Translations under genes and position numbers: made by a program
Shown here: positions 25,551 to 35,213 of the stretch, one piece after another
How positions within the stretch are numbered: position 1 is the first letter of the stretch
Layout of the letters: each line of letters opens with the position of its first letter
Notes under the pieces: model-generated
What the model was told of the DNA's origin: nothing
Databases searched by the model: none
The model's input: the letters and a program-made list of their open reading frames with translations, nothing else
Assembly (NCBI GenBank): GCA_002427745.1
Contig: DIYF01000046.1
Span: 50,177-114,176 of the forward strand
From: Roseivirga sp. UBA6061
GTDB taxonomy: Bacteria > Bacteroidota > Bacteroidia > Cytophagales > Cyclobacteriaceae
Direction of reading: 5' to 3'
Length of the DNA stretch: 64,000 nt

Positions 25551-28007
25551 TCAGAAGCCCAGTCCCAGCGAAAACAGAAAATTGGTTCCTGCCTGCGGGT
25601 ACAGGTAATTCTCTCTTACCTCAAAGTCCAACCCTCCGAAATAGCCGAAAGTATATCCATTTGTCTCGTATTCTGTGTTGAAGACATTGTTCACGAGCAG
25701 ATTAAGTGAAATCTCTTTGATGGTTTTGGTCTTGAAGGCATAGTTGATCCGCACATCATTCACAAAGAAAACATCGATCTTACGGCCTTCATTTTGGGTA
25801 TTATCCAGGAACTGATCCCCTACATATTTTGACAGAAAACCCAAAGAAAGCCCGTCAGCAGGCTCATAGCTTAGCTGACTGCCCAAAACCACGCTGGGAG
25901 AAAAGGCTATATCTGTATCTTCAAAAGTGGTACGTACCTCATTGAACTCGTCAAAAGCAGGTCCATAGTCCAGTATCAGCTCGTTGAATTCTTTGATCTT
26001 GTTCTCACTCAGGGCAGCATTCACATTCCAGGTCAGGTTTCTGGCTATCTCCATTCCCAATTGTGCCTCTATGCCCATACGATAGCTATCTGCCACATTG
26101 GTGCGAATACCTGCCCCTACATCATTTACCTCGCCCGTTAATACCAGCTGGTTAGTGTAATCCATCAGGTAATAGTTTACCTGGAACGCGTATTTATCTG
26201 ATGCTTTTCTATAGCCTACCTCAAGGTTATTCAGCGTTTCATGCTCCGGAGAAGTGCCCGGTGTCGCATCTATGATATCTGATCGGTTGGGCTCTTTATT
26301 TCCTACGGCAAAAGAACCATATAAACTGGCATTGTTACCAAGGTCAAGAGTTGCTCCAAACTTAGGGTTGAAGAAAGTATACTTCTCTCCAAAGGCTATT
26401 GGTCTCAAATCATTATCAACCCCAAAACCCGCATAATCAACCCTTCTGAGCTGCAGATCACCAAATAAGTTAAGCTTATCACCTACCTGGTAATTCAACT
26501 TGAAAAAGGTATTGAAGTCCTTCTTCTCGGAAGTACTCTGGTAGTAGCGATGTCTTATCGGACCATTGCTGGCAAACTGTGCCCAGATAACCTCTCCAAA
26601 ATGATCTCCTTCATATTTATTGTAGCCTCCGCCCAAAATAGCGGTTACATCCTCAGTCTCGTAATTAAGGCCGTATGTCACTCCATAAAAGTCATTGTCC
26701 AGCCAGCGCCTTCTGATCAGGTCTGAAGAGGAAATGGTAGCTCCGCCAATCACCACATCACCGAGCAGATAGTCGGCCAGATCATCGTCATTTCTGAACT
26801 CCTCAAAGAATCCTCCACCCCTGGTATAGAAAAGAGCGGAGTTAAGACTCCATTCACTGTTGAATGTATGAGCGAAGTGCAGTTGATAATGATCCTGACC
26901 ATAATCATCTACCTGATTGTCGTACTGATAAAAGTTGAAGGTACGCCCTGAATTTCTGAGGTTTTCTGCCTGTGCAGCGGTATATCCATTATTGGCAATT
27001 ACCGCTTCAATACCGGCCTGATCACCACGAAGTTTCGCCTCCGGAGTACCCCACCAGCTCTGATAGGTTACCTCACTGCCAGAAAAGGTAATGAACTTTA
27101 CGACTGACTTTTTACCAAAATACCCCCCTGATACATAGTAAGAACTAAGGTCAGCACTGGCACGATCGATATACCCGTCAGAGGTAATACTGGACAAACG
27201 GCCTTCAAAGGCCCACCTGTCAGCCAGTAGTCCGGTGCTGTAAACTGCATTGAATTTCTGCGTATTGTATGACCCAAAGGTAGTGTTGACACTGGCCATG
27301 GGTTCCTGACGCAGTCCACTTGTCAGCAGATTGATGGATGCACCAAAAGCTCCGGCACCATTGGTTGATGTTCCAACACCTCGTTGTACCTGAATATTGT
27401 CGGTAGAAGTAGCCAGGTCTGGCATATTCACCCAAAACACCCCCTGAGATTCAGAGTCGTTGACGGGTATGCCATTGATGGTAACATTGATCCGGGTGGG
27501 GTCGCTACCCCGTATTCTGATACCCGTATAACCAATGCCCGCTCCCGCATCTGAAGTAGTTACCACACCGGGAGTCCAGTTGAGCAGAAAGGGCAGGTCC
27601 TGCCCCAGGTTCTGTTTGGCGATCTCCTCTTTTTCTACATTGGTAAAGGTAGTAGGTGTGTTTTCCGTAGCTCTGGTACCCGTAACAATCACTTCTTCCA
27701 GACCCACAACGGCCGGATTCAGGATGACCGTGATGGCCAGGTCATTCGTCACATTAATGTCTACCTCATAGTTCCGGTAGCCAATCATACTTACCCTGAT
27801 GGTGTATTTACCTTCGGGTACATTTTTGATCTCGAAGTTGCCTCCTGCATTCGTGGCCACTCCTCTCTGAATTTTTCCGAGAAACACATTGGCTCCCTGC
27901 AGAGCATCTCCGTTCGCGGCATCGCTTACTTTTCCCCGGACTGTGTACTGTGCCAGCAGTCCCAGGCTCATCAGCATCATAGCAGCTGATAACAATACTT
28001 TTTTCAT
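25551..28007 (-). CDS. TonB-dependent outer-membrane receptor, probable thiamine uptake
   Basis: 818 aa. A signal peptide ends at LLAQY; a carboxypeptidase-regulatory-like beta-sandwich follows (about 22-95), then the plug (LEEVIVTGTRATENTP is the TonB box region; GIRIRGSDPTRINVTINGIPVN and VQRGVGTSTNGAGAFGASINL) and a 22-strand barrel ending LFSLGLGF. The 5' leader carries a TPP riboswitch, so expression falls when thiamine diphosphate is plentiful; thiamine or a precursor is the likely cargo, as for thiamine-regulated receptors known from Bacteroides. A PnuC-like transporter and a NadR-like kinase lie just upstream. Confidence 0.93.
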   Translation of the reverse strand: MKKVLLSAAMMLMSLGLLAQYTVRGKVSDAANGDALQGANVFLGKIQRGVATNAGGNFEIKNVPEGKYTIRVSMIGYRNYEVDINVTNDLAITVILNPAVVGLEEVIVTGTRATENTPTTFTNVEKEEIAKQNLGQDLPFLLNWTPGVVTTSDAGAGIGYTGIRIRGSDPTRINVTINGIPVNDSESQGVFWVNMPDLATSTDNIQVQRGVGTSTNGAGAFGASINLLTSGLRQEPMASVNTTFGSYNTQKFNAVYSTGLLADRWAFEGRLSSITSDGYIDRASADLSSYYVSGGYFGKKSVVKFITFSGSEVTYQSWWGTPEAKLRGDQAGIEAVIANNGYTAAQAENLRNSGRTFNFYQYDNQVDDYGQDHYQLHFAHTFNSEWSLNSALFYTRGGGFFEEFRNDDDLADYLLGDVVIGGATISSSDLIRRRWLDNDFYGVTYGLNYETEDVTAILGGGYNKYEGDHFGEVIWAQFASNGPIRHRYYQSTSEKKDFNTFFKLNYQVGDKLNLFGDLQLRRVDYAGFGVDNDLRPIAFGEKYTFFNPKFGATLDLGNNASLYGSFAVGNKEPNRSDIIDATPGTSPEHETLNNLEVGYRKASDKYAFQVNYYLMDYTNQLVLTGEVNDVGAGIRTNVADSYRMGIEAQLGMEIARNLTWNVNAALSENKIKEFNELILDYGPAFDEFNEVRTTFEDTDIAFSPSVVLGSQLSYEPADGLSLGFLSKYVGDQFLDNTQNEGRKIDVFFVNDVRINYAFKTKTIKEISLNLLVNNVFNTEYETNGYTFGYFGGLDFEVRENYLYPQAGTNFLFSLGLGF

Positions 28008-28080
28008 GGGTTATTCATTAAAATGGTTCAACATAGGGTAGCCGGGGAAGCTCCCAGAACATAGTTTTACCATACCTCCC

Positions 28081-28183
28081 TTGCGCCAGCATTACCTGGG
28101 TCAGGTTCAATGGGTATAATCTCAGCCTGTAATTATTTTCCGATAGTACCATCAGAAAAGGGCACCCCTTTATTCTGGCGCAA
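28081..28183 (-). promoter_or_regulatory. TPP riboswitch (THI element)
   Basis: Read on the minus strand, the element has P1 TTGCGCCAG pairing with CTGGCGCAA, then the conserved GGGGTGCC, GGCTGAGATTATACCC, GAACCTGA and GGTAATGC boxes, followed by GGGAGG. All core boxes of the TPP aptamer are present in order. It lies about 75 nt before the TonB-dependent receptor start. Confidence 0.97.
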
Positions 28184-28250
28184 ATGTATAAAGTTTTTCA
28201 AACAACCTGAAGTCAGCCACAAACCGGCAATCTCCTTAGTCAAAAAAACC

Positions 28251-28760
28251 TCAGAGCAGAGGGTTGATATAAGATTTGGCCGCTTTTACCCGCTCCTCCA
28301 ATGATCCCTTCATCACCATATAGGACAGTTGCCGGTTGTTCACCAGTTTCTCGTACATATCAAAGAGTACGTCCCGGTCATCAGGATTTTCTCTCAGGGG
28401 ATCTTCCTCATAGGGAACATCATGGTAGGTAAGCAAATAGATGTCGCATACGTTCATCTGGAGTTTCTGCATAATCCATGGATCACAATTGCCATATTTA
28501 TAATCACTCCAGACTTTGATCACATGTATATCGGTATCTATGAAAAGAATGCGTTTAGCTTTCTTTCGTATGGCCTTCACAGAGTTTATCTGTCCCTGTG
28601 CAATCTCAAGCAAATCTGTCTGCACATAGGGCCTCCCCAGGTGGGTCAGATACTCTCTGGCATATTCAGGTACCCACAGGGTTTTGTACTCTTCAGCAAG
28701 TCTCTTTGCCAGGGCGGTTTTACCCGTGCTCTCCGGTCCTATAATACCTACTTTAATCAT
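28251..28760 (-). CDS. NadR-like P-loop kinase (AAA ATPase)
   Basis: 169 aa. The Walker A is GPESTGKTAL; VPEYAREYL and the FIDTDIHVIKVW block match the ribosylnicotinamide-kinase domain of NadR. There is no nucleotidyltransferase domain and no helix-turn-helix, so this is the kinase domain alone. Next to a PnuC-like transporter such a kinase traps the imported vitamin: nicotinamide riboside if NadR-like, or thiamine if the riboswitch context applies. It overlaps the pnuC-like gene by 8 nt, so the two are coupled. Confidence 0.85.
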   Translation of the reverse strand: MIKVGIIGPESTGKTALAKRLAEEYKTLWVPEYAREYLTHLGRPYVQTDLLEIAQGQINSVKAIRKKAKRILFIDTDIHVIKVWSDYKYGNCDPWIMQKLQMNVCDIYLLTYHDVPYEEDPLRENPDDRDVLFDMYEKLVNNRQLSYMVMKGSLEERVKAAKSYINPLL

Positions 28761-29400
28761 GAACGGTGTCTGACTTTAGCATGGACTTTTTCCAGGAGAG
28801 ATAGCCTGATATCGCCATACCGATATAGATGAAATACAGAATAGAATAAAAGTACATGCCCTTATAGAAATACACTCCGGTTGCTATCACATCAACTGCA
28901 AACCAATAATACCAGTTATCGAGTTTTTTCCTCGTGGTAAGCCACATACCCGTTACACTGAGCATGGACGTGGTACTGTCCCAATAAGGCAGGGAGGCCG
29001 GAGCCATCCCCTCAAACCAATCAGGAATTTTTATCAGAAACCGGGCGAAAACCCAGACTCCGATAGCTGTCATGAAAAGTGCTGACAATCCGGCTTTTAA
29101 TGTCAATCGGGTAACGATAACTTCCTGCTGATCTGTTTTGTTTCCGTTTACCCAGTAGTACCAGCCATAAATATTTAATACCAGAAAGAAGACATGTAGC
29201 AAAAGGTCTCCGTAGAGCCTCTCATTCCAGAAAACTACAAACGACACGAGCACGTACAAGATTCCTGAGGGCCAGGTCCAGATGCTCTCCTTGATTAAGA
29301 ACAAAACGGCTAATAAGCCAAAGACGAGTGCGCTGATTCCCCAGAAGTCGAAAGTCTCAATAGTAGAGACGATCCCTTCCCAAATCTCGTTTAGGTGCAT
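28753..29400 (-). CDS. PnuC/PnuT-like vitamin transporter
   Basis: 215 aa from the ATG at 29400 (the frame extends to 29538 but that part lacks family similarity and would overlap the divergent promoter region). Seven membrane segments with NIYGWYYW and the C-terminal DVIATGVYFYKGMYFYSILYFIYIGMAISGYLSW, here quoted only as landmarks DVIATG and GYLSW. PnuC proteins take up nicotinamide riboside and PnuT members take up thiamine. The neighbouring TPP riboswitch favours thiamine, but it lies downstream of this gene and does not control it. Confidence 0.88.
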   Translation of the reverse strand: MHLNEIWEGIVSTIETFDFWGISALVFGLLAVLFLIKESIWTWPSGILYVLVSFVVFWNERLYGDLLLHVFFLVLNIYGWYYWVNGNKTDQQEVIVTRLTLKAGLSALFMTAIGVWVFARFLIKIPDWFEGMAPASLPYWDSTTSMLSVTGMWLTTRKKLDNWYYWFAVDVIATGVYFYKGMYFYSILYFIYIGMAISGYLSWKKSMLKSDTVHD

Positions 29401-29452
29401 AAGGCCAAAGATATCATTTCTTGGTATATTTCGCAGATAGAATACATGAATC

Positions 29453-29980
29453 ATGGACATCTTTAAAGCAATCATTATCCTCACCATTCTCATGGTTATT
29501 TTTCCGCTGGTCACCCGTGGGCAGGAGCAGGAATACAATGTGGAAACCAGCAGTGTTTCTGATCATGTGAACAAGATTCTCAACGGCCCGATTACCAAAG
29601 AAGGCCTGAAAAAGATGCCCTACAAGATTTGGTTCAATACCAACTACAAAACCTATATCGTAGATACAGAAACTCTCAAAAACATTAAGAAGAGGAAACT
29701 CAATGATGTAAAGATTATTGCTTTTATGGGTACCTGGTGTCACGACAGTAACCGTGAAATCCCAAGACTCCTCCGTGTGGTGGAAGAGCTGGGTATCGCT
29801 GATAAGTTGGAGCTTTACGGTGTGGATGTGAACAAGACCAGTGCCAGGGGGAAAGAGAAGTCATATGACATCCGAAAAACACCAACCATCATTTTCATCC
29901 GTGACGGTAAAGAAATTGGGCGTATTCTTGAGGAACCAGAGATCTCATTTGAGCAAAATCTGGTGGAAATCCTGAAATAA
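29453..29980 (+). CDS. Exported thioredoxin-like protein, single active-site Cys
   Basis: 175 aa with a signal peptide (hydrophobic core, then TRGQEQ). The thioredoxin fold is marked by IIAFMGTWCHDSNREIPRL and the cis-Pro region RKTPTIIFIRDGKEIGR. The active site reads W-C-H-D-S: the second Cys of CxxC is missing, so it cannot do standard dithiol exchange. It starts 52 nt from the divergent pnuC-like gene and is 2 nt upstream of the class V aminotransferase. Confidence 0.85.
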   Translation: MDIFKAIIILTILMVIFPLVTRGQEQEYNVETSSVSDHVNKILNGPITKEGLKKMPYKIWFNTNYKTYIVDTETLKNIKKRKLNDVKIIAFMGTWCHDSNREIPRLLRVVEELGIADKLELYGVDVNKTSARGKEKSYDIRKTPTIIFIRDGKEIGRILEEPEISFEQNLVEILK

Positions 29981-29982
29981 AT

Positions 29983-31140
29983 ATGCTTGATAACCAAAGA
30001 CACCTCTTTAATCTCCCGGAGGACACGACCTATCTGAACTGTGCCTACATGTCGCCTATGCTGAAGTCTGTGGCGCAAAAAGGCATTCATGCCATTTACG
30101 GCAAGGAAGATCCTACGACAATCAAGGCCGAAGATTTCTTTAATAACACCCGAAAGCTCCGGGAAGAGTTTGCGCGACTTATAAAAGTAGCTGACCCAAA
30201 TCAATGTGCCATTATACCTTCTGTGTCCTACGGTATGGCTACCGTAGCAAATAACCTGAAAGCAGACAGGGGGGATAATATCATTGTGACCGATGAGCAG
30301 TTCCCCAGCAATGTCTATGCCTGGCATAGTCTGGCGAAGGAAAGAGGTATTGAGGTGAATGTAGTTGCAGCACCAAAGGGAGAAGCCCGCGGCAAACGCT
30401 GGAATGAGTTAATCCTGGAAGCTATTAACCCTCGTACCAAAATGGTAGCGATTGGCCATGTTCACTGGGCTGATGGGACGCGCTACGATCTCAAAGCCAT
30501 TCGAAAGCGTAGCAGAGAGGTAGGTGCTATTCTGGTAATTGACGGCACACAGTCTATCGGAGCCCTGCCCTTCAGCGTGCGTGAGTTTGAACCCGATGCC
30601 GTGGTCACAGCAGGTTATAAATGGTTAATGGGCCCCTATTCTTCAGGTGTAGCCTATTATGGAGAATACTTCGCCAACGGAAAACCGATCGAAAATAACT
30701 GGATGAACCGCCTGAAAAGTGAGGAGTTCGCCAACCTGGTTAACTATCAGGAGGCATATCAGCCCGGGTCCGTGCGATATGAGGTGGGGGAAAGTGCCAA
30801 TTTTATACTCACGCCCATGCTCACAGAGGCCATTCGGCAAATCAATGCCTGGGGACCGGAAAACATTCAAAACTACTGTGAAAAGCTTACCGCCACCTAT
30901 CTTAAAGAACTGCAGGAAATGGGCTTTCAGGTAGAGTCACCGGAGTTCCGCGGCAACCACCTCTTCGGAGTCCGCCTGCCGGAACATATGCCACTGGAAC
31001 CCATCAAGAACTACTTTTCTGAACAAAAGGTCTTTGTTTCTTATCGCGGCAATTCTATTCGTGTGGCGCCCCATGTATATAACACGGAAACCGATATGGA
31101 AGCACTCCTGGCCGGATTCCGGACAAAAGCTTTTGCCTGA
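29983..31140 (+). CDS. Class V aminotransferase (PLP enzyme)
   Basis: 385 aa fold-type I PLP enzyme related to cysteine desulfurases and kynureninase-like lyases. DGTQSIGALPF contains the PLP-binding Asp and Gln, and TAGYKWLMGPY the Schiff-base Lys. GHVHWADGTRYDL is the usual pre-Asp block. No conserved loop Cys of IscS/SufS is seen, so the true activity could be isopenicillin-epimerase-like. It overlaps no neighbour, but the 2-nt gap to the thioredoxin-like gene implies cotranscription. Confidence 0.9.
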   Translation: MLDNQRHLFNLPEDTTYLNCAYMSPMLKSVAQKGIHAIYGKEDPTTIKAEDFFNNTRKLREEFARLIKVADPNQCAIIPSVSYGMATVANNLKADRGDNIIVTDEQFPSNVYAWHSLAKERGIEVNVVAAPKGEARGKRWNELILEAINPRTKMVAIGHVHWADGTRYDLKAIRKRSREVGAILVIDGTQSIGALPFSVREFEPDAVVTAGYKWLMGPYSSGVAYYGEYFANGKPIENNWMNRLKSEEFANLVNYQEAYQPGSVRYEVGESANFILTPMLTEAIRQINAWGPENIQNYCEKLTATYLKELQEMGFQVESPEFRGNHLFGVRLPEHMPLEPIKNYFSEQKVFVSYRGNSIRVAPHVYNTETDMEALLAGFRTKAFA

Positions 31141-31181
31141 CATTAGCCCCGAACTCAGTTAGCTATTTTATTACTCAAATT

Positions 31182-31628
31182 ATGGAGCATCAGATTCAAT
31201 CTGTCACCAGGGCAAATTATCCGGAGATCATGGAAGTATGGGAAGCATCTGTAAGAGCGACACATCACTTTCTGACAGAAGAGTGGATTGTAGAACACAG
31301 ACCACTGATACTGAATCAGTATCTGGATATGGTCGACCTGAACTGTGTTAAAGACGCTGATGGCAGATTGGTTGCCTTTCTTGGTACGGCCGAAGGCAAT
31401 GTGGAAATGCTCTTTGTACACCCCGACAGTTTTGGCAAAGGAGTCGGCAAAGCATTAATGCAACATGCCATTAAGTCGCTCGGAGCGACCAAAGTCGATG
31501 TCAACGAAGATAACCCCAAGGCCTGTGGCTTCTATAAGAGCATCGGGTTTGAGGTAACCAGTCGCTCCGATCTTGACGGGCAGGGAAACCCCTACCCCAT
31601 TCTGCACATGACCTTAAAACCCCAATGA
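31182..31628 (+). CDS. GNAT-family N-acetyltransferase
   Basis: 148 aa. The acetyl-CoA site is the block EMLFVHPDSFGKGVGKALM with the R/Q-x-x-G-x-G/A-type loop as GKGVGKA, followed by VNEDNPKACGFYKSIGFE, which is the typical motif B. Related to ElaA/YjaB-type enzymes. It is 41 nt past the aminotransferase and 1 nt before the DoxX gene. Confidence 0.93.
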   Translation: MEHQIQSVTRANYPEIMEVWEASVRATHHFLTEEWIVEHRPLILNQYLDMVDLNCVKDADGRLVAFLGTAEGNVEMLFVHPDSFGKGVGKALMQHAIKSLGATKVDVNEDNPKACGFYKSIGFEVTSRSDLDGQGNPYPILHMTLKPQ

Positions 31629-31629
31629 T

Positions 31630-32052
31630 ATGACACATCCCGGCAATCTTCTCAATCGTAGTATAGGCACATTCATTATGCGCACCCTTTTGGGCATCAT
31701 TTTTCTGATGCAGGGCTATGGCAAAGTATTTACCTGGGGTATGAAGGGAGTATATGGCGGCTTCGAACCCTACGAAGAGCAACTCCCCACCTTTCTGGTA
31801 AAGTTTGCGGCCTATTATACCTCCTATGTCGAGTTAATCGGTGGCCTGCTCCTGGTCCTCGGTCTGTTCAGAAATTATGCGCTCTATGCCCTGGGGCTGG
31901 TATTGCTGATCGTTTCTTTTGGTCATGGACTGAGCAGTCCTATCTGGGATTTGAGTCATGTATTTCCAAGAGCCGTTTTACTTATTGGCCTGCTCTTTGT
32001 GCCTCAGGAATGGGACAAATGGCACCTTGACGGCCTGTTGTTCAAAAAGTAA
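31630..32052 (+). CDS. DoxX-family membrane protein
   Basis: 140 aa with four membrane segments. RTLLGIIFLMQGYGKVF and YVELIGGLLLVLGLF are the characteristic first and second blocks. Members are small quinone-related or redox membrane proteins, mostly uncharacterised. It follows the GNAT gene with 1 nt between. Confidence 0.9.
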   Translation: MTHPGNLLNRSIGTFIMRTLLGIIFLMQGYGKVFTWGMKGVYGGFEPYEEQLPTFLVKFAAYYTSYVELIGGLLLVLGLFRNYALYALGLVLLIVSFGHGLSSPIWDLSHVFPRAVLLIGLLFVPQEWDKWHLDGLLFKK

Positions 32053-32167
32053 TTGAGGACTTAAGTACGATCCGGGCTATTATCTGCAGTCTGTTGTAAA
32101 GCATTACCGACAAGGTCGGTCAGGTAGCCAATGAAAATAAATTATTCGGAGGTCAGAAGTTTTTTAA

Positions 32168-33691
<1,524 letters not shown>

Positions 33692-33714
33692 GAAGAATAT
33701 AACAGCGACTATAT

Positions 33715-33739
33715 AAAGGCACCTCCGGGTGCCTTTTTT
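33715..33739 (+). terminator. Rho-independent terminator of guaB
   Basis: AAAGGCACC and GGTGCCTTT form a stem followed by a T-run, 24 nt after the guaB stop. Confidence 0.9.
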
Positions 33740-33813
33740 GTGCAATCTTGCGAAGTCAATCACCGCTTCAGACTTTTCTGAGTCGTCAGGACTCTTATGA
33801 ATAAACCTTACCT

Positions 33814-35055
33814 ATGAAGCAGCTCCTCACTTTTTGTCTTAGCCTTTGCCTGGCCTCTCATAGCCTTGCAGGATACCAGAAAAAGCCCATACACCTCAAG
33901 CTTACTAAAAGGCCGGGAGACCAGGCCTTCTTTGATGATTTTGCGCTGGCACCGTTGGTTCCCGTAAAGAATCAATACAACGGCCCCCGCCTTTCTGTAG
34001 ACCTCAATATCCCGGAAAAAGAGCAGTCTTATCAAAACGGAATCGTGTCTTTGCGCTTTTCAGGAGGTAGGGACTCTTCGCGCCCCATACTGGTACTTGT
34101 AGCGGATTATAAAAGTGAAAGCCCGCGGTTTTACATTGATCAGAACCAAAACGGAGATTTCTCAGATGATGGAAAGCCCGTTCTTCCAAAAGAAGATGCC
34201 GTTCATATTGATCTAAAGAATCATCAAAAACCCGGTGCCATCTACAGAGCCCTCCTGAAGCGATTTCCTGAACAAACAGAAGAAAGCAGGGCACGCTGGA
34301 AGAGTAATGCCAGTAGAAAATACAAAGGGACCCAGCTCTCAGAGCCTGATTTCTGGTTCTCGCTTTTTCATCGAAACATCCTTTCTGCCGATGTCGAATT
34401 CGGAGAGCTCAAATTTCAGCTGGGGCTTATGGATACCAATCTCAATGGTATTTACAACGATGAGAATGATCGCCTGCTTACGGGAGACTATGGAAGTGAC
34501 CGTATCTTCACAGACTTTAACAACGGAGCCTATCGCATAGGAGACCGATCTCCTTTTGCCATAGGTAGTAAGGGTTTTTCCGTTATATCCATCTCGCCAG
34601 ATGGAACTACGCTGAAAATAGCCCCCATTGGTATCGACCAGGTTGAGAACAGATTGAAAACGGGTGACCCTTTGCCCGAACTCATGGTTGAATCATTAGA
34701 AGGTGATCCTGAAAACTTCTCCGACTTGCTGGAGGAAGACAAGTATACATTCATTGATTTCTGGGGTACCTGGTGTAAAGGCTGTGTAGAAGAGCTTCCA
34801 CGAATTGCACGAATTTCACAACAGCATTCAGATAAGCTCAAAGTGATCGGGCTCCATTGCTCTACTGTCAGTAAAGAGCGGCTCAGGAAGTTTATCCAGT
34901 CAAAAAAACTCTCATGGACTCAAAAAATAGCTCCGGACGAAGTGGTAGAAAAGATGCAGGTGACCGGGTTTCCTTATGGCGTTCTGTTAAATCCTGACGG
35001 TACGGTAGCTGCTTTCAACATTCGCATTGAAGATGTAGCAAAACACATAGAGTAG
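33814..35055 (+). CDS. Secreted TlpA-like thioredoxin with EF-hand-like loops
   Basis: 413 aa with a signal peptide ending SLAGY. The C-terminal third (about 275-413) is a TlpA-type thioredoxin domain with FWGTWCKGCVEELPRIA, an intact CxxC, and the cis-Pro region TGFPYGVLL. The N-terminal two thirds are an unassigned beta-rich region containing two loops of the form D-x-N-x-N-G-x-[FY]-x-D-[DE] (DQNQNGDFSDD and DTNLNGIYNDE), a calcium-binding pattern of the EF-hand/dockerin type. Probably a periplasmic thiol-disulfide protein whose N-domain binds Ca2+ or another partner. Confidence 0.88.
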   Translation: MKQLLTFCLSLCLASHSLAGYQKKPIHLKLTKRPGDQAFFDDFALAPLVPVKNQYNGPRLSVDLNIPEKEQSYQNGIVSLRFSGGRDSSRPILVLVADYKSESPRFYIDQNQNGDFSDDGKPVLPKEDAVHIDLKNHQKPGAIYRALLKRFPEQTEESRARWKSNASRKYKGTQLSEPDFWFSLFHRNILSADVEFGELKFQLGLMDTNLNGIYNDENDRLLTGDYGSDRIFTDFNNGAYRIGDRSPFAIGSKGFSVISISPDGTTLKIAPIGIDQVENRLKTGDPLPELMVESLEGDPENFSDLLEEDKYTFIDFWGTWCKGCVEELPRIARISQQHSDKLKVIGLHCSTVSKERLRKFIQSKKLSWTQKIAPDEVVEKMQVTGFPYGVLLNPDGTVAAFNIRIEDVAKHIE

Positions 35056-35144
35056 TTCGAAAAATCAACTACAAAGCCTCTCAATCACGACTATCAGGCT
35101 GATTTACTGACATATACGCCCCTCTCACATGATTCAGGTCATGT

Positions 35145-35172
35145 TTTGGCCTGCTCCCTTTCTTTAATTTTC
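35145..35172 (+). promoter_or_regulatory. Promoter-like TTTG/TAnnTTT pair before GCS2-CBS gene
   Basis: TTTG at 35145-35148 and TAATTTTC at 35165-35172 (one mismatch to TAnnTTTG) are separated by 16 bases, close to the Bacteroidota spacing, 41 nt before the start. Confidence 0.4.
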
Positions 35173-35213
35173 GATTAAGAAATCCTTCTTCGAAAATATC
35201 AATTCACTGCACT

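Noticed and set aside
32106..32120. Hairpin ACCGAC-AAG-GTCGGT upstream of guaB as a terminator or purine riboswitch
   Set aside because: No T-run follows and no purine aptamer core boxes are present; six base pairs can occur by chance.
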